This document shows, piece by piece, positions 43,097-52,698 of a stretch of 64,000 bases of DNA (position 1 is its first letter; each line of letters begins with the position of its first letter). The stretch lies in contig NZ_CP039249.1 of NCBI RefSeq assembly GCF_004795835.1, positions 3,509,001-3,573,000 of the forward strand, written 5' to 3'. Under the pieces are notes generated by a model, which was not told where the DNA came from, made no database searches, and saw nothing but the letters and a program-made list of their open reading frames with translations. Source of the stretch: Sphingomonas sp. PAMC26645. GTDB lineage: Bacteria; Pseudomonadota; Alphaproteobacteria; Sphingomonadales; Sphingomonadaceae. Position numbers and translations under genes: made by a program.

Positions 43097-45748
43097 TCAG
43101 GCCCCTGCCGCCTCCAGCGCCGCCCGCACCGCAGCCACCGCATCCGCAGCCTTGTCGCCGTCGGGACCACCGCCTTGCGCCATATCGGGACGGCCGCCGC
43201 CGCCCTGCCCGCCTAGCGTAGCCACCGCGATCTTGAGCAGGTCGACCGCGTTGTGGCTGGCCACCAGATCCGCCGTCACGCCGACCGCGACCGAAGCGCG
43301 GCCGTCGTTGATCGCTACCATCACCGCGATGCCACAGCCGAGGCGCTGCTTGGCGTCGTCGACCGCGCCGCGCAGGCCCTTGGCTTCGAAATCGTTGAGC
43401 ACCTGGCCGATGAACGCGACGCCGCCGACCTGCTCCGGGCCGGCCGCTTCGCCCGAGCCACCGCCGCCGAGCGCCAGCGCCTTCTTCGCATCGGCGAGTT
43501 CGCGTTCGAGGCGGCGGCGGTCTTCGATCAGCGATGCGACGCGCGCCGGTACCTCGTCGGGGGTCGATTTCAGCACCGCGGCCGCCTCGCGCAGGCGGTC
43601 GTCACGGCTGGTCAAATAGGCACGCGCCGCTTCGCCGGTGAGCGCTTCGACCCGGCGGATGCCGCTGGAGACCGCGCCTTCGCCGACGACCTTGAACAGG
43701 CCGATGTCGCCGAGCGCGTTGACGTGCGTGCCGCCGCACAGTTCAATCGAGTACGTTCCGTCCTTGGTCGAGCCCATCGACACGACGCGGACCTCGTCGC
43801 CGTATTTCTCGCCGAACAGCGCCATCGCGCCCATCGCGATCGCGTCGTCGGGGGTCATCAGCAGTGTCGTCACGGCGCCGTTGCCGCGGACCTGCGCGTT
43901 CACGTCGGCCTCAACCTGCGCGATGTCGGCGGGGGTCATCGCAACCGGCTGCGAGAAGTCGAAGCGTAGGCGGTCGGGTGCGACGAGGCTCCCCTTCTGC
44001 GCGACGTGCGTGCCGAGGCGTTCGCGCAAGGCCTCGTGCAGGAGATGCGTTGCGGAGTGGTTGGCGCGGATCTGTGCGCGGCGGGCGACGTCGATCTGGA
44101 GCTTGACCGGGTCGCCGACCTTGATCTCGCCAGCGTCGACGATCGCGTGGTGGACGAACACGCGCCCGAGCTGCTTCGACGTCTCGGTGACGTTGGCACG
44201 CAGGCCGCTGTCGTTGGAGATGTGGCCGGCATCGCCGACCTGCCCGCCGCTCTCGCCGTAGAAGGGCGTCTGGTTGACGACGATCGCGACGGTGTCGCCG
44301 GTGGTGGCGTGGTCGACGCGTGCGCCGTCCTTGACCAGCGCGACGACCTCGCCCTCGCCGGTATCCGATGCGTAGCCGAGGAATTCGGTGCCGCCGGTCT
44401 GCTCGACGATGTCGAACCAGATGTCGTCCGAGGCCTTCGCGCCCGAGCCCTTCCAGGCGGCGCGGGCGGCGCGCTTCTGCTCGGCCATCGCGGTGTCGAA
44501 GCCTTCGCGGTCGACCGCGATGTTGCGTTCGCGCAGCGCGTCCTCGGTCAGGTCGTACGGGAAGCCGTAGGTGTCGTAGAGCTTGAACGCGACGTCGCCG
44601 GCGAGCGTGCCGTCGGTCATCCCGGTGGTCGCTTCGTCGAGCAGCTTCAGCCCCTTGTCGAGCGTCTGGCGGAAGCGCGTTTCCTCCTGCTGGAGGGTCG
44701 CCTCGATCAGCGGGCGTGCACGCGATAGTTCGGGGTACGCGGCGCCCATCTCGGTGACGAGCGCGGGGACCAGCCGGTGCATGAGCGGCTGCTTCGCGCC
44801 GAGGATGTGCGCGTGGCGCATCGCGCGGCGCATGATCCGGCGCAGGACATAGCCGCGGCCCTCGCTCGCGGGCAGCACGCCGTCCGCGATCAGGAAGCCG
44901 GCGGTGCGCAGGTGATCGGCGATCACGCGGTGGCTGGCGGTGTTGGCGCCGTCGGTCGCGGTGTGCGTCAGCGCGCCCGAGGCCGCGATCAGCGCCTTGA
45001 ACGTGTCGGTGTCGTAATTGTCGGTGACGCCCTGCATGACCGCGGCGATGCGCTCGAGCCCCATGCCGGTGTCGATCGACGGTTTCGGCAGGTTGCCAAC
45101 GATCTCGGCATTCTCCTGCTCATATTGCATGAATACGAGGTTCCAGATCTCGACGAAACGATCGCCATCCTCGTCGGGGCTGCCGGGAGGACCGCCGAAG
45201 ATGTGGTCGCCGTGATCGTAGAAGATTTCGGAGCACGGCCCGCACGGCCCGTTGTCGCCCATCGACCAGAAATTGTCCTTGGTCGGGATGCGGATGATGC
45301 GGTGGTCGGGAAGGCCGGCGACCTTCTTCCAGAGATCGAACGCCTCGTCGTCGGTGTGGTAGACGGTGGCGGTCAACTTGTCGGGCGACAGGCCCCATTC
45401 GCGCGTGAGCAGCGTCCAGGCGTGGACGATCGCCTGTTCCTTGAAATAATCGCCGAACGAGAAATTGCCGAGCATTTCGAAAAAGGTGTGGTGCCGCGCG
45501 GTGTAGCCAACATTGTCGAGATCATTGTGCTTGCCGCCGGCGCGGACGCATTTCTGCGACGAGGTGGCCGTGGTGTAGGGGCGCGATTCGAGGCCGGTGA
45601 AGACGTTCTTGAACGGCACCATCCCGGCGTTGACGAACATCAGCGTCGGGTCGTTCTGCGGCACGAGCGGCGCGCTGGGCACGATCTGGTGCCCCTGCGA
45701 TCCGAAATAGTCGAGGAAGCCGCGGCGGATGTCGTTCGTCGATGTCAT
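43097..45748 (-). CDS. alaS: Alanyl-tRNA synthetase
   Basis: 883 residues. Class II catalytic core with [21 protein letters not shown] at the N-terminus, [15 protein letters not shown], and the editing-domain zinc motif [16 protein letters not shown] with the later CGGTHV. The C-Ala region contains glycine-rich [17 protein letters not shown]. The start at 45748 matches the family; upstream in-frame sequence is only repeat-derived. Essential for protein synthesis. Confidence 0.97.
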   Translation of the reverse strand: MTSTNDIRRGFLDYFGSQGHQIVPSAPLVPQNDPTLMFVNAGMVPFKNVFTGLESRPYTTATSSQKCVRAGGKHNDLDNVGYTARHHTFFEMLGNFSFGDYFKEQAIVHAWTLLTREWGLSPDKLTATVYHTDDEAFDLWKKVAGLPDHRIIRIPTKDNFWSMGDNGPCGPCSEIFYDHGDHIFGGPPGSPDEDGDRFVEIWNLVFMQYEQENAEIVGNLPKPSIDTGMGLERIAAVMQGVTDNYDTDTFKALIAASGALTHTATDGANTASHRVIADHLRTAGFLIADGVLPASEGRGYVLRRIMRRAMRHAHILGAKQPLMHRLVPALVTEMGAAYPELSRARPLIEATLQQEETRFRQTLDKGLKLLDEATTGMTDGTLAGDVAFKLYDTYGFPYDLTEDALRERNIAVDREGFDTAMAEQKRAARAAWKGSGAKASDDIWFDIVEQTGGTEFLGYASDTGEGEVVALVKDGARVDHATTGDTVAIVVNQTPFYGESGGQVGDAGHISNDSGLRANVTETSKQLGRVFVHHAIVDAGEIKVGDPVKLQIDVARRAQIRANHSATHLLHEALRERLGTHVAQKGSLVAPDRLRFDFSQPVAMTPADIAQVEADVNAQVRGNGAVTTLLMTPDDAIAMGAMALFGEKYGDEVRVVSMGSTKDGTYSIELCGGTHVNALGDIGLFKVVGEGAVSSGIRRVEALTGEAARAYLTSRDDRLREAAAVLKSTPDEVPARVASLIEDRRRLERELADAKKALALGGGGSGEAAGPEQVGGVAFIGQVLNDFEAKGLRGAVDDAKQRLGCGIAVMVAINDGRASVAVGVTADLVASHNAVDLLKIAVATLGGQGGGGRPDMAQGGGPDGDKAADAVAAVRAALEAAGA

Positions 45749-45868
45749 GCGCGGGGACTTAGGCGAGCGGGGCGGTTCGCTCAAGTCGGGTGTGTAAGGG
45801 CCGTGCAGTAGAGAAGGATGTCGGCGAACGCCCGCGCTGCACACATCCGATTGAAACGAAGAGAGCTT

Positions 45869-45925
45869 GTTTCCCCGCGAAGGCGGGGATCCAGACTGGG
45901 CTCCCGCCTTCGCGGGAGAACAAGG
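45869..45925. repeat. Composite inverted repeat, family C
   Basis: CCCCGCGAAGGCGGGG, ATCCAG, A, CTGGG, CTCCCGCCTTCGCGGGAG. It is the first of two repeats in the 328-base gap between alaS and the M24 peptidase gene (45749-46076). Confidence 0.9.
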
Positions 45926-45951
45926 AAGTGCTGCGGTTCGTTTCAAGTCCT

Positions 45952-46054
45952 CCACCCCGGCGAAGGCCGGGGCCCAGTTGGGGGACGATGCTAATGAAAG
46001 ACAGCGCTCCTTTATTGCCACCTTTCCAACTGGGACCCGGCCTCCGCCGGGGTG
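45952..46054. repeat. Composite inverted repeat, family B
   Basis: CACCCCGGCGAAGGCCGGGG with CCCAGTTGGG, spacer, CCAACTGGGA and the complementary hairpin ending CCGCCGGGGTGG. The arm differs from the AATT version by one compensated change (CAGTTG/CAACTG), which preserves pairing and argues for selection on, or copying of, the paired structure. Confidence 0.9.
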
Positions 46055-46076
46055 GTAACGTTAGTGGGAAGGTAGC

Positions 46077-47357
46077 TTACCCTAGCGGCGCATCGATCGA
46101 CTTGGGCGGCTCGCTGAACCATTTCGGCCCAGCATCGGTCATGTGGAAGCAATCCTCGATCCGCACGCCGTACCTCCCGGGCATGTAGATGCCCGGCTCG
46201 TCGGAAAAGCACATCCCCGCTGCCAGCCTGATCGTCTCGCCGCGGACGAGGTTGACCGGTTCGTGGCCGTCCATGCCGATGCCGTGACCGGTGCGGTGCG
46301 ACAGGCCGGGGAGCTTGTACCCCGGCCCGTAGCCCAGCGTCTCGTAATGCCGACGGACCGCGTCGTCGACGCTTCCGGCGGGTGCGCCGATCTTGGCGGC
46401 GGCGAACGCGATCTGTTGCCCGCGGGCGACCTGGTCCCACGTCTTGCGCTGGTCGGCGGTTGCCGCGCCGTGGACCCAGGTGCGCGAGATGTCGGACTGG
46501 TATCCCTGCACGGTGCAGCCGCAATCCATCAGCACGACCTGGCCGTCGGCGACGCGGTGGATCTCGCGGCTGCCGTGAGGATAGGCGGACGCCTCGCCGG
46601 TCAGCGCGAGCGCGAATTCGGGGGCGCCGCCGAGTTTCTTGGTCGCGGCGTTCATCAGCGCGCCGATCTCGGGGCCGGTCATGCCCTTCTCGACGCGCGG
46701 CTTCGTCCAGCGATACGCGGCCAGCGTGACCTCGGTGGCGGCCTGCATCAGCGCGATCTCGGCGGGGGTCTTGATCATCCGGCAGGCGCGAACGACCGGG
46801 TCGGCGGAGACAATCCTTGCATCGGGCAGCACGCGCTGGAGCCCCGCATAAGCAAAGTAGCGCACCTCCGCCTCCAGGCCGATCGGCCGCGCGGCGAGCT
46901 TGCGGTCGCGCAGGAACGCGGAGACCACGGCGAGCGGGTTCTCGTCTTCCTGCCAGACGCGCACCTCGGCGGGGACGGCGAGCGTCTCGCGGACCGAGGG
47001 CTCCTCGAAGAACGGCGTGACGATGCATGGCTCGCCCTCGACGGGGAGGATCGCCAGCGTCAGCCGCTCGCTCGTATGCCAGCGGACGCCGGTGAAGTAG
47101 ATCATCGACGATCCGGGCTCGATCAGCACTGCGCCGATGCCCGCCGCCTTCATCAGCGATTGCGCGCGGGCCAGCCGCGCGGCGCGTTCGGTGGCGTCGA
47201 TCGGCCTGGTCGCGCCAGTGATGTCGGACAGCGCCGACAGGTCGGGCTCGGCGGCGCGGAGGATCGCGGTGCTCGACAGCAACGGCGCCGCGATGGCGAG
47301 GCTCAGCAGATCGCGGCGCGAGGGGCTGAAGGAGGGCTTGTGGCGTGCGGTCGACAT
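46077..47357 (-). CDS. M24-family Xaa-Pro peptidase with Tat signal
   Basis: 426 residues. The leader has a twin-arginine motif, SPSRRDLLSLAIAAPLLSS, so it is probably exported folded by the TatABC system encoded in this window. The creatinase/aminopeptidase P domain has ligands in VLMDCGCTVQGYQSDISRT, TGHGIGMDGHEPVN, FSDEPGIYMPG and VRIEDCF. It should cleave N-terminal residues before proline in the periplasm. The ATG at 47357 gives the complete Tat motif. Divergent from the symporter gene. Confidence 0.9.
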   Translation of the reverse strand: MSTARHKPSFSPSRRDLLSLAIAAPLLSSTAILRAAEPDLSALSDITGATRPIDATERAARLARAQSLMKAAGIGAVLIEPGSSMIYFTGVRWHTSERLTLAILPVEGEPCIVTPFFEEPSVRETLAVPAEVRVWQEDENPLAVVSAFLRDRKLAARPIGLEAEVRYFAYAGLQRVLPDARIVSADPVVRACRMIKTPAEIALMQAATEVTLAAYRWTKPRVEKGMTGPEIGALMNAATKKLGGAPEFALALTGEASAYPHGSREIHRVADGQVVLMDCGCTVQGYQSDISRTWVHGAATADQRKTWDQVARGQQIAFAAAKIGAPAGSVDDAVRRHYETLGYGPGYKLPGLSHRTGHGIGMDGHEPVNLVRGETIRLAAGMCFSDEPGIYMPGRYGVRIEDCFHMTDAGPKWFSEPPKSIDAPLG

Positions 47358-47428
47358 CGCCGGACGATAGGGTCCTTGACCCGGGCGCCGCAATCCCCTT
47401 CCCTGTTCGCACTTCTCGGGAGCGATTA

Positions 47429-48766
47429 ATGGCCAAGCGGCTAACCTATTACATCTTGTTCGGCCTCGTCGCGGGGATGGTCGTCGGCTGGATCCTGAAC
47501 GCGTCGATCGACAACGGCACGGCCGAGTCCGCCGAACGGCTGAAGGACATTGCGGGCTATTTCTCGATCGTGACGACGCTGTTCCTGCGGCTGATCAAGA
47601 TGATCATCGCGCCTCTGGTGTTCTCGACGCTGGTCGTGGGCATCGCGCATATGGGCGATACCGGCGCGCTTGGGCGGGTCGGATTGCGCAGCCTTGGCTG
47701 GTTCATCTGCGCGAGCCTGTTGTCGCTCACGCTGGGCCTGATCCTCGTCAACGTGTTGCAGCCGGGCGTCGGCCTCGCGCTAGCGATCCCGCCGGCCACC
47801 GCGTCAAGCGGCGTCGACCGCGCGGCGTTCGATCTCGCCAAGTTCATCACGCACATCGTCCCCGATTCGATGATCGCGGCGATGGCGGGCAACGAAATCC
47901 TCCAGATCGTCGTGTTCTCGGTGTTCGTCGGGGTGGCGATCACCGCGGTCGGCGAGAAGGCCGCGCCGCTCGTGAAGGCGATCGAAGCGCTGGTCGCGGT
48001 GATGCTCCAGATCACCAATTACGTCATGCGGTTCGCGCCGTTCGCAGTGTTTGCCGCAGTGACCGCGACGCTCGCCGAGCGGGGGCCGGCCATCCTCGGC
48101 CAGCTCGGCTATTTCATGCTGAGCTTCTATATCGGTCTCGCGCTGCTGTGGGCGATGCTGATCGGGATCGCGTTCCTGCTGATCGGTCCGCGGACGCGAT
48201 TGCTGGTGCGGTATATCCGCGATCCGCTGATCCTCGCCTTCTCCGCGGCATCGTCCGAGGCGGCATATCCGCGGACGCTGGAGGCGCTCGACCGGTTCGG
48301 CGTGCCGCCGCGGATCGCGAGCTTCGTGCTGCCGCTCGGCTATTCGTTCAATCTCGACGGGTCGATGATGTACATGACGTTCGCGTCGCTGTTCATCGCG
48401 CAGGCGTACGGCATCCACATGCCGATCGGGCAGCAGATTGCGATGCTGCTGGTGCTGATGGTGACGTCGAAGGGCATTGCGGGGGTCCCTCGCGCATCGT
48501 TGGTGGTGATCGCGGGGACGCTGTCGATGTTCAAGATCCCGGAGGCGGGGATTTTGCTGATCCTGGCGGTGGATCATTTCCTCGACATGGGGCGGTCGGC
48601 GACGAACGTGATAGGGAATGCGGTGGCGGCGACCGTGGTGGCGAAATGGGAGGGCGGGCTGGATGAGCGCGAGCCGGCTGATCGTGATTTCCCGCAAGCG
48701 CCTACCGGGCATGGGCCGAAGGTGGACGTGGACAGCTATGAGAAGATCGGGCCGGGGCAGGTTTGA
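47429..48766 (+). CDS. Dicarboxylate/amino acid:cation symporter (SDF/DAACS family)
   Basis: 445 residues, about eight transmembrane helices and two re-entrant loops. Family motifs include FLRLIKMIIAPLVFSTLVVGI, SEAAYPRTLEAL (serine-rich loop, shortened), GYSFNLDGSMMYMTFASLFIAQ and the NVIGNAVAA segment. It imports dicarboxylates or acidic amino acids with Na+ or H+. GGGAG precedes the ATG by seven bases. Adjacent to an exported peptidase, so it might take up released products; that is inference. Confidence 0.92.
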   Translation: MAKRLTYYILFGLVAGMVVGWILNASIDNGTAESAERLKDIAGYFSIVTTLFLRLIKMIIAPLVFSTLVVGIAHMGDTGALGRVGLRSLGWFICASLLSLTLGLILVNVLQPGVGLALAIPPATASSGVDRAAFDLAKFITHIVPDSMIAAMAGNEILQIVVFSVFVGVAITAVGEKAAPLVKAIEALVAVMLQITNYVMRFAPFAVFAAVTATLAERGPAILGQLGYFMLSFYIGLALLWAMLIGIAFLLIGPRTRLLVRYIRDPLILAFSAASSEAAYPRTLEALDRFGVPPRIASFVLPLGYSFNLDGSMMYMTFASLFIAQAYGIHMPIGQQIAMLLVLMVTSKGIAGVPRASLVVIAGTLSMFKIPEAGILLILAVDHFLDMGRSATNVIGNAVAATVVAKWEGGLDEREPADRDFPQAPTGHGPKVDVDSYEKIGPGQV

Positions 48767-48838
48767 GGTTGGACGGAGATCTCCAATCGCTGACTTCTAA
48801 AGGATGCAATTTTTTTGCTGGCCGACCAATGAACAAGT

Positions 48839-48945
48839 ACCACCCCGGCGAAGGCCGGGGTCCAGCTGGGAAAACGCCGGTGATCACCGTAGCGCCTGGT
48901 TACTTTGACCTTTCCAACTGGGCCCCGGCCTTCGCCGGGGTGGTG
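48839..48945. repeat. Composite inverted repeat, family B
   Basis: CACCCCGGCGAAGGCCGGGG with TCCAGCTGGG; spacer; CCAACTGGG with the complementary hairpin. Lies between the convergent symporter and GST genes (48767-48997). Confidence 0.9.
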
Positions 48946-48997
48946 TTCGGGGATAAGTCGTCTTCTTGGCCCCCATCTGGTTCCTGAATTGCGCTGC

Positions 48998-49621
48998 TCA
49001 AGCGTAGGCGTAGGGGCCGCCCTTTTTCAGGCCGGCATGATACGCTGGGCGCGCGTGAACCTTCGCCAGCCACGCGATCGTCGCAGGCCGCGACTCGTTC
49101 AACCCGCCGCGGCTGCGCGCAGCTTCCAAGGGGAAGCTCATCATGATGTCGGCGGCGGTCATCTCGGCGCCGGCGAACCAGGGGCGCTGCGACAGTTCAG
49201 ATTCGACATAGTCGAGGTGGACGTCGATCATAGGCTGGATCTTCTTGGTCGCCGCCTTGCCTAGGATCGGGATGCGCGCGAGGACGAGCTTCAGGAGCAG
49301 CGGCGGCATCATCGAGCCTTCCGCGTAATGGAGCCAGAATCGGTACCGCAGCGCGTCGGCGCGGTTGGCGGGGGCGCCGAGCTTGCCGTCCGCCTTGTCG
49401 ACGAGATATTCGACGATCGCGCCGGTTTCGGCGACCACTTGGCCATCATCTTCGATCACAGGCGACTTGCCGAGTGGGTGGACCTTCTTGAGTTCGGGCG
49501 GGGCGAGCATCGTCTGCTTGTTCCGCTCGTAGCGCTTGATCTCGTAGGGGAGGCCGAGTTCCTCGAGCATCCAGAGGATCCGCTGCGATCGCGAGTTTTC
49601 GAGGTGGTGGACGATGATCAT
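48998..49621 (-). CDS. Glutathione S-transferase family protein
   Basis: 207 residues. The start at 49621 gives the canonical N-terminal strand MIIVHHLENSRSQRILWMLE; the glutathione site has KVHPLGKSPVIEDDG and the turn VVAETGAIVEYLVDK. The C-terminal helical domain has the conserved ADIMMSFPLE capping motif. GGGGAG lies six bases upstream. The methyltransferase gene is 16 bases upstream. Confidence 0.92.
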   Translation of the reverse strand: MIIVHHLENSRSQRILWMLEELGLPYEIKRYERNKQTMLAPPELKKVHPLGKSPVIEDDGQVVAETGAIVEYLVDKADGKLGAPANRADALRYRFWLHYAEGSMMPPLLLKLVLARIPILGKAATKKIQPMIDVHLDYVESELSQRPWFAGAEMTAADIMMSFPLEAARSRGGLNESRPATIAWLAKVHARPAYHAGLKKGGPYAYA

Positions 49622-49637
49622 GCGGGCTCCCCTGTTT

Positions 49638-50492
49638 TTATTCGGACGATTTGCGCGCGGTCCAGATCCAGGCGGCGGCGGGGAATTCCACCGTGTCGCC
49701 GCTTCGGTACCGGTCGCAGACCTGAGTGAGACGCGCGATGTGGCGCTCACGTTCCTCGGGGGCGGCGTCGCGGATGGCGGATGCTGCGGGGCCGATGCGG
49801 CGGAAATAGTCGACGGCGTCGGCTACGGCCTCGGCGCCCTCCCCTGCCCGGTAGGCGAAGTCGACACGCTCAGGTGCCGCGACGTGCCAGCCGGATTTTT
49901 GAAAGATGTTCGCGACGTAGGTGGGGTCGGCGAAGGCGAAGGGGCCGGGTGCGGTGGTTGCTGGAGCGCCTGCATTGCCGCCGGTCGCAGTGATGATTTC
50001 GGTAGCCCAGTGGTTGGCGGCGCGGTCGGCGAAACAGGAGAAGACGAGCGTTGCGTCGGGGGCGGCGGCTTCGGCTAAGGTCGTGAAGGCGGCAACGGGG
50101 TCAGCGAAGAACATGACGCCGTGGCGGGAGACGTAGAGGTCGATTGGGGCGTGGTTCGGGGCGGCGGCGGTGATGTCCGCGCACTCGAACCTAGCGTTGG
50201 ATGCGGTTTTGGCGCGGTGTTTGGCGATCTCGATCAAGGTGGGCGAGAGATCTATGCCGGTTATCCGCGCGTTCGGGATCGCTTGGGCGGTAGCTAACGT
50301 GGTCGCGCCGGCGCCGCAGCCTATGTCGATGATCGTCTTGGTTTGGGGGATGGCGGCGGATAGGATCGCGGCGTTCAGATGCGGGGTCAGGTTGGTGAAG
50401 CTGCGGTCGGTTCGGCGCCATTCCTCGGCCCAGACGTCGCCTATTCTGCCGGTCCAGTCGTAGGCGGTGGTCATTCGCTGATCCGTTTCCAT
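49638..50492 (-). CDS. Class I SAM-dependent methyltransferase
   Basis: 284 residues. The SAM-binding motif is IIDIGCGAGATTLATAQ, followed by the acidic ITGIDLSPTLIEIA. C-terminal features do not identify the substrate. The start may be 50492 or Met7 at 50474, which has a slightly better GGA spacing; both keep the domain whole. Probably cotranscribed with the GST gene. No operon partner reveals a pathway. Confidence 0.85.
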   Translation of the reverse strand: METDQRMTTAYDWTGRIGDVWAEEWRRTDRSFTNLTPHLNAAILSAAIPQTKTIIDIGCGAGATTLATAQAIPNARITGIDLSPTLIEIAKHRAKTASNARFECADITAAAPNHAPIDLYVSRHGVMFFADPVAAFTTLAEAAAPDATLVFSCFADRAANHWATEIITATGGNAGAPATTAPGPFAFADPTYVANIFQKSGWHVAAPERVDFAYRAGEGAEAVADAVDYFRRIGPAASAIRDAAPEERERHIARLTQVCDRYRSGDTVEFPAAAWIWTARKSSE

Positions 50493-50520
50493 GCTCGGGC
50501 GGGGGGGACGATCGGACGGT

Positions 50521-50550
50521 CTATAGGGTCCTATAGGGTCCTATAGGGTC
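50521..50550. repeat. Three tandem copies of a 10-mer
   Basis: CTATAGGGTC occurs three times in exact tandem 28 bases upstream of the methyltransferase ATG. The 10-base period places each copy on the same face of the helix, and the position suits a regulator-binding cluster or a replication-slippage product. Confidence 0.85.
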
Positions 50551-50663
50551 TCACATAAACGGTACATTGGGTCCGAAGTGCACAAAGTGCAGACGCTGGC
50601 GCGGTATTTGTGACGCGGTGTTTTGCGGTCCGATGTGGGCGAGTATACTGACATAAGTAGCGT

Positions 50664-50720
50664 TGTTTCCCGCGAACACGGGGATCCAGACTGGGCTCCC
50701 GCCTTCGCGGGAGAACAAGG
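50664..50720. repeat. Composite inverted repeat, family C, decayed left arm
   Basis: The left arm reads CCCGCGAACACGGGG where other copies have GAAGGCGGGG; ATCCAG, CTGGG and the right hairpin CTCCCGCCTTCGCGGGAG are intact. Confidence 0.85.
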
Positions 50721-50817
50721 GAAGCATAAGAACAACGGGAAGCAGGCTCGCCGTCAAATGCGGAGTTGCCGAATAGAACGAGCTTGGCCTAGCGCGCGAC
50801 TCTATTGCTGCATAATG

Positions 50818-50849
50818 CCAACTGGGCCCCGGCCTTCGCCGGGGTGGTG
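50818..50849. repeat. Half family B repeat
   Basis: Only the right half is present: CCAACTGGG, then CCCCGGCCTTCGCCGGGG and TGGTG. No left partner within 150 bases. Confidence 0.85.
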
Positions 50850-50952
50850 TTAGGGATAGGTTGGCACGGTTTCAGTTCGCGACGCGCCTGAACCGTCCGC
50901 CGTGCACATGCTTGGCCACCATGAGACAAGCACTGGACACTACGTCCCGAGT

Positions 50953-51010
50953 GCCCTCACCCTCCCATTGCGAAGGCAATGGGTCCCTTCCTCTCCCCTG
51001 AGGGAGAGGG
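50953..51010. repeat. CCCTCTCC-type two-hairpin repeat
   Basis: CCCATTGCGAAGGCAATGGG, TCCCTTC, CTCTCCCCTGAGGGAGAG. It begins ten bases beyond the recA stop (read on minus) and may serve as its terminator structure. A related copy is at 53924-53974. Confidence 0.8.
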
Positions 51011-51019
51011 AAAGTAGGA

Positions 51020-52093
51020 TTAGGCGTCGTCGCCTTCTTCGGGGCCGGCCATCATTTCCTCGGCGACCTTGTCGGTGCGTGCGCGGATCTGCTTTTCGAG
51101 GCGGTCGGCGGTTTCGGGGTTGTCCTTGAGGAAGGTCTTCGAGTTCTCGCGACCCTGACCGAGGCGGACGCTGTCGTAGCTGAACCACGCGCCCGACTTC
51201 TCGACGAGCCCCGCCTTCACGCCGAGATCGAGGATCTCGCCGAGCTTGGAGACGCCCTGCCCGTACATGATGTCGAACTCGACCTGCTTGAACGGCGGCG
51301 CGACCTTGTTCTTGACGACCTTCACGCGCGTCTGGTTGCCGGTCACTTCCTCGCCAGCCTTGATCGCGCCGATACGGCGGATGTCGAGGCGGACCGAAGC
51401 GTAGAACTTCAGCGCGTTGCCGCCGGTCGTCGTCTCGGGGTTGCCGTACATGACGCCGATCTTCATGCGCAGCTGGTTGATGAAGATCACCATGCAGCGC
51501 GAGCGGCTGATCGAGCCGGTGAGCTTGCGCAAGCTCTGCGACATCAGGCGGGCCTGGAGGCCGACATGGCTGTCGCCCATCTCGCCTTCGATTTCAGCAC
51601 GCGGCACTAGCGCTGCGACCGAATCGACGACGAGCACGTCGATCGCGTTCGAGCGGACCAGCGTGTCGACGATCTCGAGCGCCTGCTCCCCGGTGTCGGG
51701 CTGCGACACGATCAGCTCGTCGATGTTGACGCCGAGCTTCTTGGCGTAGACCGGGTCGAGCGCGTGTTCGGCATCGACGAACGCCGCGGTGCCGCCGCCC
51801 TTCTGCGCTTCGGCGATCACGTGGAGCGCGAGCGTGGTCTTGCCCGAGCTTTCCGGACCGTAGATCTCGATCACGCGGCCGCGTGGCAGGCCGCCGACGC
51901 CGAGCGCGATGTCGAGCCCGAGCGAGCCGGTCGAGATCACCTCGACCTGCATGGTTTCCTTGGAGCCCAGGCGCATTGCCGAGCCCTTGCCGAAGGCGCG
52001 GTCGATCTGCGCGAGCGCGGCGTCGAGCGCCTTCTGCCGGTCGTTGGTTGCGGTTGCCATGCCGGTGTCGATCACTTTCAGATTAGCGGCCAT
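51020..52093 (-). CDS. recA: Recombinase RecA
   Basis: 357 residues. Walker [24 protein letters not shown], the L1/L2 DNA-binding loops with [21 protein letters not shown] divided around Gly, and an acidic C-terminus (GPEEGDDA) are present. It drives homologous recombination and the SOS response. The ATG at 52093 has GGGAG at eight-base spacing; Met12 of that reading (52060) lacks one. A LexA box lies 79 bases upstream. Confidence 0.97.
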   Translation of the reverse strand: MAANLKVIDTGMATATNDRQKALDAALAQIDRAFGKGSAMRLGSKETMQVEVISTGSLGLDIALGVGGLPRGRVIEIYGPESSGKTTLALHVIAEAQKGGGTAAFVDAEHALDPVYAKKLGVNIDELIVSQPDTGEQALEIVDTLVRSNAIDVLVVDSVAALVPRAEIEGEMGDSHVGLQARLMSQSLRKLTGSISRSRCMVIFINQLRMKIGVMYGNPETTTGGNALKFYASVRLDIRRIGAIKAGEEVTGNQTRVKVVKNKVAPPFKQVEFDIMYGQGVSKLGEILDLGVKAGLVEKSGAWFSYDSVRLGQGRENSKTFLKDNPETADRLEKQIRARTDKVAEEMMAGPEEGDDA

Positions 52094-52171
52094 CGAATAT
52101 GCTCCCATCGCTAAAGCAAGCGCGCGTGCCATTCAACGCGTCAAACACCATGTATTCTCTTTGTTCTTTTG

Positions 52172-52186
52172 GAACAAGTGGGGAAC
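52172..52186 (-). promoter_or_regulatory. LexA (SOS) box of recA
   Basis: GAAC, seven bases, GAAC on plus, which reads GTTC-N7-GTTC toward recA. This is the alphaproteobacterial LexA target. It predicts DNA-damage induction of recA. Confidence 0.9.
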
Positions 52187-52215
52187 GATGGGTTTTCTGG
52201 AAAAGATGGACGTTT

Positions 52216-52238
52216 GGTAACCGCCGTAGGCGGTTGCC
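52216..52238. other. Short hairpin upstream of recA
   Basis: GGTAACCGCC, GTA, GGCGGTTGCC form a 10-bp stem with one G-U pair and a three-base loop. It lies beyond the recA promoter in a 512-base gap and has no T-run. The rest of 52239-52698 holds only a family C repeat and a half family A repeat. Confidence 0.55.
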
Positions 52239-52358
52239 GAGCTCAGTCACGCCGGGCTTGGCTCAGCGTCCACCGTCCCGCGCTCATCGACCATTGAATA
52301 TGCGGAGCGCTAGCCGCCTGAGCACGTCGGTTGCTTTCCTTTGCGCGGAAGTAAGACA

Positions 52359-52414
52359 TGTCTCCCCGCGAAGGCGGGGATCCAGACTGGGCTCCCGCCT
52401 TCGCGGGAGAACAA
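52359..52414. repeat. Composite inverted repeat, family C
   Basis: CCCCGCGAAGGCGGGG, ATCCAG, CTGGG, CTCCCGCCTTCGCGGGAG, identical in core to 45869-45925. Confidence 0.9.
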
Positions 52415-52610
52415 GGCAAGGGCGTGGTGCCGTATGACTGCGGACTTCCACGTTTTCGAAGGGGATAAGCGCCGTAAACATCCGGAGTAACCAGATGGGC
52501 CGGGCGGAGTTTGGTCGAGAACGGTTCCGGTTGTTCGAGCCCGGGTTTGGCGGCGATCGACTCGTCGGTGGTGTCGAGAACTGGTTGTGACCAGCGGTTT
52601 GGTTTGCGGC

Positions 52611-52638
52611 CCTGGATCCTGACTTTCGTCAGGATGAC
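52611..52638. repeat. Half family A repeat
   Basis: CCTGGATCCTGACTTTCG followed by TCAGGATGAC: the right half of the family A element, 60 bases after the ispE stop. Confidence 0.85.
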
Positions 52639-52698
52639 GGGCGGTGGCGGCGGACCGGCGTGGGCGACTGTCAGATGCCGGAATTGCGGGCCGATCAA

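Larger units (their letters stand above)
50493..51019. other. Gene-free interval between the methyltransferase and recA
   Basis: 527 bases without a convincing ORF. It contains three tandem 10-mers at 50521-50550, a family C repeat, a half family B repeat and a CCCTCTCC-type repeat just after the recA stop. Nothing else was recognised. Confidence 0.75.

Noticed and set aside
43097..45811. Long open frames on plus across alaS, tamB and glnE
   Set aside because: They are arginine/alanine-rich shadow frames typical of high-GC DNA, without start signals or families.
45749..46021. N-terminal extension of AlaS of about 90 residues
   Set aside because: It is only translated repeat DNA with peptides such as [10 protein letters not shown]; the true AlaS N-terminus begins at 45748.
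52171..52194. A GGAAC-N16-GTT motif on plus upstream of recA
   Set aside because: Its GGAAC is part of the LexA box, and no plus-strand gene or terminator-bounded RNA follows; likely coincidence.
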